A stretch of DNA of 64,000 nucleotides from Tetracentron sinense (taxonomy: Eukaryota; Streptophyta; Magnoliopsida; Trochodendrales; Trochodendraceae). Under the pieces are notes generated by a model. It was not told where the DNA came from. It did not search any database and worked only from the letters and a program-made list of their open reading frames with translations. The position numbers were made by a program, and so were the translations under genes. Where the stretch lies: assembly GCA_015143295.1 (NCBI GenBank), contig CM026560.1, positions 4,342,501-4,406,500 of the forward strand. Reading direction: 5' to 3'. Of the stretch, positions 22,600-33,620 are shown in pieces (position 1 is the stretch's first letter; every line of letters starts with the position of its first letter).

Positions 22600-23782
22600 A
22601 TGAGAAGAGGTGTAAGGAATAATAGGAATGGAGGAGGCGGTGTGACTAATGGGGACACCCCAGATCGAGGGTGCCCGCCAGCCCAATGAGAGTCGGGCTA
22701 TGGAAGCTATCGCGGCAGCCATGGAGTGGCAGGCCGAGATCATGGCGCAGCAGACTGCCTTACTAGCAGCTGGGCAAGCCAGGCAAGAGAGGCCAACTGA
22801 GGTCCACCCACCCCGACATCACGGAGTGGAAGCATTCAGAAGGATGGGTCCTCCAGCTTTTTGTGGGAGTACTGATCCTATGGTAGCTGAGCAGTGGATC
22901 ATGCAGTTAGAGAATATATTCTTTGTGCTCGAGCCTACTGGGATCAGAGAGTGAAGTGGGCCTCCTTTGTCATGGAAGGAGAGACGGAGCATTAGTGGAG
23001 GTCCGCAGCCAGGAAGAGAAATGAAGAGAGAGTAGGATAGTCATGGACATGGGGAGAGTTCCTCGATGTATTTTATGAGTAGTACTTCCCGACTTCAATA
23101 AGAGAGCTAAAGGAGATTGAGTTTTCCACTCTACAGCAGGGGAGCATGTCAGTGGTCGAGTATGAGGCCAAGTTCGCTGAGCTGTCTAGGTTCGCGCCTC
23201 ATTTGATCACCACAGAGAGCATGAAGGCGAGAAGATTTGAGAGGGGTCTCAGAGACTACATTAGGGATAAGGTTGAGATCTTGCGTCTTGAGACTTGTCG
23301 GGAAGTTAGTGAGAGAGCTTTGAACACCGAGAGGAGATCGGCGGAGTTTTTGAGGAAGAGAGGAATGCAGATAGATAGACAAAGACTGCAGGACAAGAGG
23401 CCAAGGACATCAGGTCCAATGCCGATTGCTAGGCCTACCTCATATCAGAGGCCTACTCAAGTTGCCCCACCTACTGCTGGGACTCAGTTGTATGATGTAT
23501 GCAGCCAGTATGGAAAGAGGCACAGAGCAGGAGAGTGTAGGGCAATTACTGGAGGTTGTTTTCATTGTGGAGATGTTTCACACCGTATGCAAGATTGCCT
23601 AATCCGCATTCAGCAGGGGTTTCAGCCGACCCAGCCACAGGGAATCAGGCCACCGATGAGGCAGCCGATGCAGCAGAGGCCACCCCAGGGCCCGAGACCA
23701 CAACAGCCGCGCCAGCCAGCTCAGGGTCGGGTGTTTGCCACATCGGAGCAGGATGCATAGGCGTCCGATGACGTTGTGCAGG
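22600..23782 (+). pseudogene. Gypsy copy B gag
   Basis: It begins with ATG at 22600 and has the same domain order as copy A, including the CCHC knuckle near 23558-23600 and the Gln/Pro tail. It diverges visibly from copy A up to about 23327, then is almost identical to it (16265 onward in copy A). Small indels and stops break the N-terminal half, and the shared TAG lies at 23756. Confidence 0.85.
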
Positions 23783-23925
23783 GTACGTGTATTTTTGATT
23801 TAGTTAATTAAAATGTTATTATGATGCTATGTATGTGATGTTAAATATTATACATGAATATACTTGATGTATGATGTATGTATATATTCATGATTTGACA
23901 AAATTAGTTTTGTGTATTAATTCAG
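23783..23925 (+). other. Putative GT-AG intron between gag and protease (copy B)
   Basis: It has the same 143-bp GTACGT...TTCAG segment as copy A at the same place, and its removal restores the Gag-protease frame. Because this tract is nearly identical between the copies, it is not independent evidence. Confidence 0.55.
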
Positions 23926-26900
23926 GCTCATTGTTGATAAATGATTTTCTCGCTCATGTATTGATCGATACTGGGTCTACTCACTCCTTCGTCACACCTA
24001 GTTTTGCACGAGAGTTTTTGATGGAGTCAAGTTTGTTAGACCGTGAATTGTCGATCGTCATTCCTGTTGGTAGTTCAGTCATCACCGATAAGGTCTATCG
24101 AGCTTGTGATATTCGAATAGGTCAGAGAGAAATGCCAGCCGATCTGATTGTCCTTGAATTCCAAGACTTCGACGTCATATTAGGCATGGATTAACTTTCC
24201 AAATATCATGGGCATTTTGATTTTTTTGGGAAGGTAGTCAACTTTAGGCCAATCAGTGAGCCCTCTTTTCGTTTCCAAGGGTTGAAGAAGAAAGACTTAG
24301 CTCGTTTTGCGGCATTGAGTCTTTCTATCTCGGAAGCATCAAATTCCTCAAGTATCCCTATTGTAGAGGAATTCATTATTGTCTTTCCAAAAAACTTGTG
24401 GGATTCACCGCCGGATAGAGAAGTAGAGTTTACAATTGAGTTAGCTCCGGGTATGGTACCCATCTATAAAGCTCCATATAGGATGGCTCCAGCAGAGTTG
24501 AAAGAGCTAAATGAGCAGATTGATGAATTGCTTGATCTTGGATTTATCCGCCCAAGTGTATCACCTTAGGGAGCTACGACATTATTTGTGAAGAAGAAAG
24601 ATGGTTCGATGAGGATGTGCATCGACTATCGGCAATTAAACAAAGTCACTATCAAGAACAAATATCCTTTACCAAGGATCGATGGTTTGTTTGATCAGTT
24701 GTATGGAGCAAAGTATTTCTCCAAATTGATTTAAGGTCGAGCTACCATTAGTTGAAGATAAAGGTGGAAGATGTGCCTAAGTCTGCATTCAGGACAAGAT
24801 ATGGGCATTTTGAATTCCTAGTCATGCCATTCGGTTTGACAAATGCTCCTGCAGCATTCATGGATCTTATGAACAGAATCTTTAAGCCGACTCTGGACCG
24901 CTTTGTGATCGTGTTTGTGGATGACATTCTAGTATACTCCAGGACACAGAAGGAGCATGAGAAGCATCTCTGGGTCACACTGAAGACACTCCGTGAGCAT
25001 AAGCTATATGCTAAGCTTAGCAAGTGCGATTTTTGGCTAGAAAATATAGCATTTCTAGGCCATGTGGTGTCTAGAGAGGGGATTTCAGTTGATCCTGCTA
25101 AGATAGACACAGTGGAAGGATGAGGAAGGCCAAAGAGTGTTACAGAGGTTCGAAGCTTCTTGGGCCTAGCTGAATATTATTGAAGATTTGTGGAAGGATT
25201 TTCCAGCTTGGCAGCTCCACTCACTCACCTAACTCGAAAGAATGCCAAGTTCGAGTGGAATGAGAAATATGAGAAGAGTTTCCTTGAGTTGAAGAAGCGT
25301 CTCACCACCGCTCCGATCTTGACTGTTCCATCCGGTAGTGAAGGTTTTGTGGTGTACAGTGATGCCTCACTCATTGGGTTAGGTTGTGTTCTTATGCAAC
25401 ACGGGAAGGTGATTGCCTATGCTTCGCGGCAGTTGAAAGACCACGAGAAGAATTATCCTATCCATGATTTGGAGTTGGTAGCTTTTGTCTTTGCTCTCAA
25501 GATCTAGAGACACTACTTGTACAGTGCACAGTTTGAAGTATTCACCGATTATAAGAGTCTAAAGTATTTGTTCTCGCAGAAAAAGCTGAATTTGAGGCAA
25601 CGCTGTTGATTGGAATTCCTCAAGGATTGTGACTGCTCTATCTAGTACCATCCGGGGAAAGCAAATGTAGTGACAGATGCGCTAAGTAGGCGACCTACTG
25701 GATTCTTGGCACATTTGATGGTCCAAGAATGGAAGCTACTTGAAGAAGTGTCTAGCCTGGATGTGGGTTTCAGTGTGAGAGGGCCTGGAGCTTTGTTGGC
25801 TAACATTATGGTCAGGCCAACCTTATTGGATAGGATTAAAGACCTGTAGTGGAATGATGGAGAACTGCACGCTGCCATGAACAAGTCGCTTAGCAGTGGG
25901 TTTGAGGATTTCTCTTGAAAAGATGGGGGAATTTGTTTCAAGGATTTCTCTTAAGAAGTTTTTCTGGTGGAAGAAGGATGTGGCTACCTTTGTGTCAAAG
26001 TGTTTAGTGTGTCAGCAAGTGAAGGCCGAACACTGGAGACCGGCAGGACTTCTTCAGTCTCTTCCTATTCCCGAGTGGAAGTGGGAAAATATCTCCATGA
26101 ATTTCATGGTGGGTTTGTCAATGACGGCTAGAAACTTTGATGCCATTTTGGTTGTAGTCGACCGATTGACTAAGTCGGCTCATTTTCTTCTATATCGGAC
26201 CACTTTCAACTCCAACCAGTTGGCTAACCTTTATATCAAGGAGATAGTCCGTTTGCATGGAGTGCCAATTAGTATTGTTTATGATCGAGACCCGAGATTT
26301 ACATCCAGATTTTGGAAGATTTTTCAGCATGTCATGAGTTCCCGTTTAGATTTCAGTACGACATTTCATCCGTAGACAGATGGACAAACTGAAAGGGTAA
26401 ACCAGATCATAGAGGACATGCTACGGGCTTGCATGTTAGACTTCCAGGGCAGTTGGGATGATCACTTGCCGTTGGTTGAGTTTGCCTACAACAATAGCTA
26501 TCAGGCGAGTGTTTAAATGGCTCTATTCGAAGCACTCTATGGGAGAAGTTGTCATTCACTTTTGTGTTGGGATGAAGTTGGCGAGAGAAAGCTTCTGGGT
26601 CCCGAGCTCGTTGGTCAGACTGTGGATAGATTTCAGTTGATCGGGGAGAGGTTGAAAGCAGCTCAAAGTAGGCAGAAATGCTATGCCGATACTCGCATGA
26701 GGGATCTTGAGTTCCAAGTCGGAGATTTTGTGTTTGTCAAGATCTCACCTACGAAGGGGTGATGAGATTCGGCAAGCGGGGCAAGCTCAGTCCGAGATAT
26801 GTGGATCTTTTTGAGATCATCACCCGGGTCAGAGAAGTTGCTTACCGAGTCACTTTACCAACTCACATGGCAGGTGTGCATAATGTCTTTCACATCTCTA

Positions 26901-27140
26901 TGTAGAGGAAGTATATTTCGGATCCTTCACATGTCATTCATTTGGATCCCTTGGAAATTCGGGAAGATTTGACTCTAGTGGAGCAATGGGCTAAAATCTT
27001 GGACCGGAAGGAGCAAGTCTTGCATTCTAAGGTCATTCCTCTTGTACTCTTACAATGGGAGTATCACTCTAGAGAAGAGGCTACTTAGGAGAGAGAAGCC
27101 TAGGTCCGCGAAAAGTACCCACACTTGTTCACCTAAGGTA
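23926..27140 (+). pseudogene. Gypsy copy B pol with chromodomain remnant
   Basis: In order there are protease (LIDTGSTHSFV), reverse transcriptase ([23 protein letters not shown] near 24915), RNase H ([12 protein letters not shown] near 25355), integrase zinc finger (CLVCQQVKAEHWRPAG near 26005) and core (VVVDRLTKSAHF near 26150, YDRDPRFTSRFW). A C-terminal chromodomain-like part follows (LQWEYHSREEAT near 27050, YPHLF near 27120). Stops and frameshifts are scattered throughout. Those at 24192, 24567 and the frameshift near 24730 are shared with copy A. The RNase H active-site segment missing in copy A is present here. Confidence 0.85.
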
Positions 27141-27167
27141 CGTAAATTTCGAGGACGAAATTATTTT

Positions 27168-27177
27168 AAGGGGGGGA
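27168..27177 (+). promoter_or_regulatory. Polypurine tract of gypsy copy B
   Basis: AAGGGGGGGA directly precedes the TGTAGAGACCC start of LTR 3. Just upstream is ATTTCGAGGACGAAATT, a conserved pre-polypurine motif in Tekay/Del-like elements. Copy A has neither. Confidence 0.85.
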
Positions 27178-29603
27178 TGTAGAGACCCGAATCTTTTCAT
27201 GCTTTTTATGCAAGTATTAGGGGTATTATAGTCCTTGTGATGTTTTAATGCTTGTGTAATTATATCTAATTAGTGTGGTGTGATCTAGGCTTAATCAAAG
27301 TTGTAAAGAGAGGGAGGCCTTAACACACCCTGAAATTTAGGAAGTTCTAGTTTTGTCACCCTTTATTAGAATTGAGTGATTCTTAAACCATTAGAAAGGT
27401 ATTGGAACCCTCTTTGAGGTTCGTGTTTAAGGTTTTTCTAGATTTTGAGATTAAGCTAAGTCAAAAGTGGGTTTTTCGATGTTTTGTCTGCTGAAATTGT
27501 AGACCAGTCAACTTTAGTGCCCATTTAGACCTTTAAAAACTTAAAATTAGGATTTTTGTAAAACATCAAAGTTATTCCCCTTCGAAAGAAAAGTCCAACA
27601 CAAGTTGAATCGTCAAAATATGATGAGCGAGTCAAAATTTATGATCCAAATACCAAAATGAGGTAAAAATAAATCGGAATCAGGGGTTGCGATCTATTGC
27701 AATGTGGGTGTGATCGATCGCAATCTAAGTTCGATCGATCGTATTCAGTCGATTTCAGGGTTTTTGCTTCGGGTGTAGGTGCGATCGATTGCAATGTAAT
27801 TGTGATTGATCGCAATCATGCCAAAAAAAAAAATTAGTTGCGATTTCGGGGTTTTGAACCCCTAGGCTATAAATAGAGGTTCTGTTTGAGGGTTTTAGGG
27901 TTCTAAATCATTTTCTAACCTAATTTGGCAAAGGAAAAGAGGAAACTTAGGGTTTTGAGGGAGAAATTGCTTGGAGAAGAAAGAGATTGCTAGGAGATTG
28001 TAAGGAGAGTTTGGAGATCTTCCTCAAACCTTCTTGGGAGCGATTTGGATCCAAGGGAAGGATCCCTAAGGTCGATATACTATCCAAATCAACTACATTA
28101 TAATGTTTTATGAATGTTAATATGATAGAAATAGAGATTAGATATATTTTTCCCCAATTTTGTATGAAGTAAGCTATTATGGATGGAAATATGGTTTAAT
28201 AATGTGAATGAAATGTATGGAGGATGAGAAATACTATAGAGGATGGGATGAATGTGTGGATGTGAATTGTATTTGAGTTGTATGGATGGATTATGATTTG
28301 ATGAAATGTAGGAAATGTGAAAGGGCAATGGATTCATAATCTACGTACCCAAAGTGTTTGTGAAAATGCTTGATAGGATAAATACTAATATATTACTATG
28401 GAATTGTTGGAAATTGATTATAAATTATGCTAAAAATCATGATAAGATATATATATGTTATTGTTTGTTAAGTTATGCTTAATTACATGCATGGTAATTG
28501 ATATTCGGAAAAGCAAGAATTTAGAGGAAAATCTTTTAAACCGGGAATTCTCTAACTATATAGTATGGGACATCATAGTGGAGTTTCCATGGTGAGAGAT
28601 CGGAATCTAAACGATTACCAACTCGAATGTTAATTACGACACTTATGCACAAAAGCACGTGTATGTTAAGATAAGAGTCTCACAAGTCACACATGTGGAC
28701 CACAAGCATAAACATTGCATACGCCTGTCATTCTGAATAAGCCCAATGAGGGATCTGAATAAGTGTATGTTCTAAATAAACTGCTCAAGACTCATTAGCA
28801 TAAGCATGACATACGTTTGACATTTTGAATAAGCCCATTGAGGGATCTGAATAAGTGCATGTTCTAAATAAACTGCTCAAGACTCATAAACATAAGCATG
28901 GCATACGTATGACATTTTGAATAAGCCCATTGAGGGATCCGAATAAGTGCATAAGCATAAGCATCTCAAGCACGTGGTCTCATAAGCATAAGCATCTCAT
29001 AAGTATGTTATCTTCTAAGTCTAAGGTTCTCACAAGTACACGAGTCAAGGTGATATGATGTATATGAGCACATGTTCTTCCGCACTCTGATTATGTTATT
29101 ATGTTATTGGATATGGTTCTAACTGCGTACAGGTATACTATGTTGTTGGTTGGATTTTATATACACCGAATACTTTTGTATTTAGCCAGACTTTTGTCTT
29201 GGTAGGTTTAGAGCAGGAGCATACGGCGGAGCCGTGGATTGAGGAGGCTTACGTTGAAGGAGGAGAAGAAGGTGAACCTTCAGAGGAGGGAGCCAGGGGT
29301 TTTGATGGTTACCCGTACTAGTTTGTGTTTTATTTTGGTTGAAGGAATTGTAATGGACTTTTAGATGATGTTGCTCTTTAGATTACTTTACAGTTGGGTA
29401 TTAGACTATTTGTTTATTGTGGGTGGTTATGTTGAGCATATACTTGAGCAAGATGACTTGGTTTTATATATATCGAAATTTTATTACTCTCATTTTTGGA
29501 GACTCGTGTAGTATGCCTTGTATGCATGAATTTTAAGCAGGTTTAAGTAATGTGACGATTCCAAAGTCCTATTTTAACCTTGTAGGATTTGGGGGTCGTT
29601 ATA
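27178..29603 (+). repeat. Gypsy LTR 3 (2,426 bp)
   Basis: It starts TGTAGAGACCCGAATC and ends GTTATA, where the others end GTTACA, a likely C-to-T change. It is several percent diverged from LTR 1 and has a 51-bp segment around 27390-27420 that LTRs 1 and 2 lack. Palindromes start at 27688, 27709, 27730, 27780 and 27801, and TATAAATA lies at 27868-27875. Confidence 0.9.
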
Positions 29604-29608
29604 AAAAC

Positions 29609-30100
29609 TCTCTTCTTTGTTACATTGACATGTGTCATATCTTTGATGCCAATCCTAGGGCTTCTATCTTGCTGCCTCACACAGCCATGCTACTAGAGTA
29701 TGAGTGTGAATCCACACCTCCAGCATACAATTCCGATGGACTTCATAACATCAACAGAGAATTGTTCCTTCATTCATGTAGTGTTATGAATTTGTTCCTC
29801 ATTTCTCTCACCCCTATTTCCTTCCTATAAGCACATCCATTCACGAAATCATTCTAAGAACTTATCAAATGTATTAGCTAAAAGTGATTCCCAATACTCA
29901 TGGACTTTAAAGGTGAGTATTAGGTGTAATTAAGCAAAGTAGAAATATAATAAAGTGTAGACGAGATACAACATACAATTGTTGGTGTATAACAGCACAC
30001 TCTACATTAGAATCATGGAGAAAATATGTTCGATTCAGAAAGACTAATCACCTAACATACTCTTCAAAAAGACTACCCCAAGGCCCCAAAACCAATGACC
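29609..30100. other. Unassigned DNA right of the gypsy complex
   Basis: A 92-codon forward open frame reaches 29827, but its first part is gypsy LTR and the rest matches nothing I recognise. I see no gene here. Confidence 0.4.
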
Positions 30101-30104
30101 TAAA

Positions 30105-30262
30105 CCCCGGGGGTGCAGCCCAGTTGCCGAATGATGAACTGTAAACTCAGAGGTGTCAAGGTCAATTTTTGGGCTCCCCTCAATATCGGTTGTATGGGAT
30201 GGGGTATTCCCTATGCAGCATGTGGGACTAGTCTGAGTCTTTAAGGCTCAGGATATCTAAGT
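30105..30262 (+). mobile_element. SINE-like sequence (tRNA-derived type)
   Basis: GGGGGTGCAGCCCAGTTGCC resembles a pol III A box, and GGTCAATTTTTGGGCTCCCC about 45 bp later a decayed B box. TGTGGGACTAGTCTGAGTC downstream resembles the body of plant SINEs. No poly-A tail or target-site duplication could be fixed. Confidence 0.4.
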
Positions 30263-30969
30263 TAATTGAAAGTTTGAAGAATCACATTAAAAAATGGGGA
30301 TGAGTACCACAAAGCTTATCAAATTGGTAAGGGTATATTTGTATCATCATTAAATTGCAAATGAAAGTTTGTTGGATCATCTGCTCCACCCCCAAAGGTA
30401 TCCATCAATCCAAAGAACATTGCCATAAAATTTGGTTAAATGCCTCTCGTAGTGAGGAATAGAAATTGGGACATTGATCTCCTTGTTCAAGGCCTCTTAA
30501 GCTAGATAATAAACCACCTTAAAAAATGCAAGAAAAATATCAACTTCTTCCATCTATCTAGTCTTCAATGTAGTAAAAGTGTCTCGCCTATGGAATGCCT
30601 AAATGACTGTGGCTACTTGCACAAGATCTGGTGCTAAGTAAATGAAATGGTGCTAAGTAAATGAAATGGAGAACGCAAACTAGTGAACGAATCCAAAAAA
30701 AAAAAACTAAAAATGATTTATGTACCAAAAAAAAAAAAAAGAGGAAACCCTAACCCTAGAGAGAGAGATTTCAGGATCTGCAAGAGAGGAGGGAGAGAGA
30801 GAGAGGTTACCGGAGAGAGCAACGACGATGGTGTCGGTGATGGAAAGGGGACGGCAACAGGGACAATGATGGCGATGACAAGGCAGGGGGAAAAAGGGGT
30901 GAGCGGGAACCAGTAGAAACCTTTGGGGAAGATAGGTTTTCATGGGTTCTATTTTCGCCATTTAATATA

Positions 30970-31312
30970 AAGATTATTAGTGACAGAAATATTTCCATCA
31001 CTAATAATATTTAATCCAATAGTGACGAAACAATTTCCATCAGTAATAATCTCAATATCAGTATTGACGAAAATTGTTCCGTCACTATAACGCACTTCCG
31101 TTACTAATAACAGTAGTGACGGAATATTTCCGTCACTTGTATATAATCCCTATTAATGACGGAAAAAATTCCATTGCTATCAACTATAAGTATGTATTTC
31201 CCTATTAGAGACAGGTGACGGCATGTGTTTCCGTCACTATAAGTGATGTATTAGTGATGGAAAATTTTCCGTCACTAATATTCCGTTGCTGCTCGATAGT
31301 TTTCTTGTAGTG
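30970..31312 (-). mobile_element. CACTA transposon terminus with subterminal repeats
   Basis: The right end reads TTTCTTGTAGTG (31301-31312), the complement of a CACTACAAGAAA terminal inverted repeat. Inward from it are about a dozen copies of AGTGACGGAAA, arranged as inverted pairs such as AGTGACGGAATATTTCCGTC. Such pairs are the subterminal transposase-binding repeats of CACTA elements. The opposite terminus was not found, so the element is truncated or interrupted. A low-complexity frame at 30683-30916 may be cargo. Confidence 0.75.
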
Positions 31313-31550
31313 TACTACATATGAGAATCCTGGTGAAGTCCAATTAAATTGCAACAAAAGGAACCAGCCGGAGAATTTGCACCTACTCTTAATTTTCCGG
31401 CTACTTGCGAGAAACGATAATAGATCTCGTTGTTAATAAAGTGAATATAGGTGCTCATTGTTCATTAGTGGGAGGTGGGTCCAGGATTTTCAAAATGAGT
31501 TTGAAAGACCCGCTAATCTTATGGTTGGATTGCCATAATCATACATGATT

Positions 31551-31862
31551 GATTGTTTTGTCAGTTGGCTTAAGGATGAAATGTGCTTTGAAGTAAAGTT
31601 ACTCCATCCAGAATCTTTATTTCAAGCAACAAGGTTAGCCAGAATGGTTGAAGATAAAGTGTTGTCCTCAAGAAGAGCAATTAAAGATGAGTTTCCCATT
31701 CCTGTTATATATTGATGAGTTATTGGAAGAATTACATGGTGCTCAATTCTTTTCCAAGCTTGAATTACGATCAAGGTATCACCAAATTCGTGTTCATGAG
31801 CCTAACATTCCAAAAACAGCTTTCTGCACACAAGGACGTTACGAAATACACCCTGCCTCTTG
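31551..31862 (+). pseudogene. Collapsed gypsy fragment: gag fused to RT
   Basis: A frame with FVSWLKDEMCFEVKLLHPES resembles the C-terminal part of a gypsy Gag. It runs without break into KDEFPIPVI, the start of a reverse-transcriptase core, and after a frameshift into [19 protein letters not shown] and [13 protein letters not shown]. The zinc knuckle and protease that should lie between are absent, so an internal deletion joined the two. It stops at about 31862, where LTR-like DNA begins. Confidence 0.65.
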
Positions 31863-31888
31863 TGTCAGTGATGGGGTGTGGCCTCTCT

Positions 31889-32491
31889 GTTGAGGGAGGC
31901 CTGGGGATCCAATCGTAAGTTTTTGGCTCGAATTGCAGTGAGCGATCAATCAGCCAAACAGTGGCCGATCGATTGGTGGTCGGGTGATCGATCGGTGGTC
32001 GGGTGGTCGATCAATTGGTGACTTGGGCAGTTGATCGGCCACTTATGGCCGATCGATCGGTGGACGCCAATGATTTCTGAGAAATTCTTAAATATCAGTT
32101 TTAGAGAGTTTTAACTTTAGGAAACTTCTATTTGGGTAGAGTTTTGTTTCCTCTTGTGTTTGAAGTCTCTTTTGGGCTATAAAAGAGAGGCTTGGGGTTA
32201 GGGTTTGTAAGAAGAGAAAAGTAAGGTTGTCATAGCTAGGGTTGGTTTGAGAGAACAAGAAGATTTTGAGAGAGAGAGCATTGTGGGCTTTCCTTGGGGT
32301 TTTGATCTTCGTTGTGGATTCTTCTCTTTTGTATTCTTCTCTTGGATTAGTGAAGATTTTGGTGTGCTGTGACCGTGGACGTAGGCATTTAGGCCGAACT
32401 ATGTAAATCTTGCTTTGTGGTGTGTTTTTCCTTTTTGTTATATTTATTTCTCATTGTCGTTTATTCTATCCTAAGGAGTTTCCGCACAACA
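31889..32491 (+). mobile_element. Solo copia-type LTR (about 0.6 kb)
   Basis: The segment runs from TGTTGAGGGAGG to GCACAACA. It holds a palindrome array (31941-32060), a TATA box (TATAAAAG, 32178-32185) and the CGTGGACGTAGGCATTTAGG stretch typical of the leader in many copia LTRs. No primer-binding site follows, so it is solo or truncated. Borders are best guesses, and no target-site duplication was found. Confidence 0.55.
31941..32061 (+). promoter_or_regulatory. Palindrome array upstream of LTR TATA box
   Basis: Six palindromic or half-palindromic units have centres at about 31947, 31970, 31989, 32012, 32034 and 32054, giving spacings of 23, 19, 23, 22 and 20 bp (mean 21.4). The best are GCCGATCGATTGGT and GGCCGATCGATCGG. 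The TATA box lies about 120 bp downstream. Confidence 0.55.
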
Positions 32492-32580
32492 CCAATCCCC
32501 CTGGGTGACAGTCCGCAAGAACTCCAATCTCCCAAGCTAACCACTAACCATAGTTGATTGATACCCTCATAAAAAAAAAT

Positions 32581-32680
32581 GTTACGAAATTCCTAGTAAT
32601 CTCATTTAAGCTAACCAATTTACAATCCACGTTACGAAATTCCTAGTAATCTCATTTGGGCTAACCAATTTACAATCCAC
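32581..32680. repeat. 50-bp tandem duplication
   Basis: Two adjacent 50-bp units (32581-32630 and 32631-32680), starting GTTACGAAATTCCTAGTAAT and ending CAATTTACAATCCAC, differ at only two bases (AAG against GGG). The near-identity implies a recent slippage or repair event. Confidence 0.9.
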
Positions 32681-32699
32681 TTTCCAAATTTTGATGAAT

Positions 32700-33620
32700 T
32701 CGGTTTTCAAATCCTTTCTTCAAAAGTTCATCCTCACTTCGGGAGTCTTATAATTCCAAAATTTATAAAAAAATTATCTGTCTTTCAATATCACAATGGG
32801 ATTTTTTTTTTCTATAAGTGTTTGTAATCTAGAGAAAATTTTACTTATAATATTTTTGAAACAAACGTTATCAGCTCTGACCGTGAGATGCAGAGACAAA
32901 TGTTTGGATTTTTCACTTTGGAACTCTTATAATAAATTTGAAACTTATAAAATTCACATCTCAGTCTTCCAATATCAAAATCCCATCTTATTATTTTTAG
33001 AGCTTTTGAAAATTTTAGGAGAATGTACTAATAAAAGTTTGAAAGCCTAAATGAGATGGAGGCAGTTTCAAACCTTGAGATGGAGGCAGTTTCGAGTTTT
33101 TCACTTGGGTACTCTTATAAATTCAAAAGATAAAAATAAAAATTGTTCTTTCAATATCAAAAATTAGTTGAGGTTTTTTAATTTGTATTTCAAATTTAGT
33201 GTAGCAGGAACCTAATTTGATGCAAACGTGACCTTCAAAGATTGTGAGATGCGTCTTCGTCATTTAAGGTAACCATAGCCAGCTATGACTGAGACGCGAA
33301 CACAAATTGTATGAATTTTCACTTCCAAACTCTTATATATTCACAACTTGTAAAATTCATATGTAAGTCTTCCAATGTCAAAATTTTATCTTATTTTTTG
33401 TAAAGCATTGGAAATTTTTAGGAAAATGTACTGATAAAAGTTTGAAAGCAAACGCAACCTACTATGACATTGTGACGGAGGAAATTTCAGATATTTCACT
33501 TGGGGACTCTTATAAATTCAAAATTGATATAAAAAAAATTATTAGCCTACCAATATCAAAAATTATTAGAGGATTATTCTGTATATATCACATTTACAAG
33601 AGTTTCATTGTAAGTTGCAT
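32700..33620. repeat. Degenerate satellite-like array, period about 190 bp
   Basis: A module containing TTTCACTTGGGGACTCTTAT, or variants of it, followed by TTC(C/A)AATATCAAAA recurs with anchors at about 32742, 32931, 33111, 33329 and 33506. Further shared words are TAAAAGTTTGAAAGC and GTGAGATG. Units are old and unequal (177-218 bp). No gene is present. Confidence 0.6.

Larger units (their letters stand above)
12993..29603 (+). mobile_element. Tekay/Del-like chromovirus complex: LTR-internal-LTR-internal-LTR
   Basis: Three related LTRs (12993-15356, 20030-22399, 27178-29603) alternate with two damaged gag-pol regions. The outer ends are flanked by GAAAC (12988-12992) and AAAAC (29604-29608), a 4/5 match to a 5-bp target-site duplication, so the outermost LTRs appear to belong to one insertion. 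The middle LTR is not preceded by a polypurine tract. It is preceded by a 43-bp copy of the host flank found left of the first LTR (12950-12992 equals 19987-20029). A simple reading is a single element that later underwent a 7.04-kb tandem duplication joined at a CAT microhomology. The chromodomain remnant and the conserved ATTTCGAGGACGAAATT before the polypurine tract indicate a Tekay/Del-like chromovirus. Confidence 0.85.

Noticed and set aside
29552-29830. 92-codon forward open frame
   Set aside because: It starts inside gypsy LTR 3 and crosses the insertion boundary, so it cannot be an ancestral gene.
30105-30262. tRNA gene
   Set aside because: Box A and box B resemblance exists, but no cloverleaf arms or CCA-side stem can be drawn. 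A SINE-like remnant fits better.
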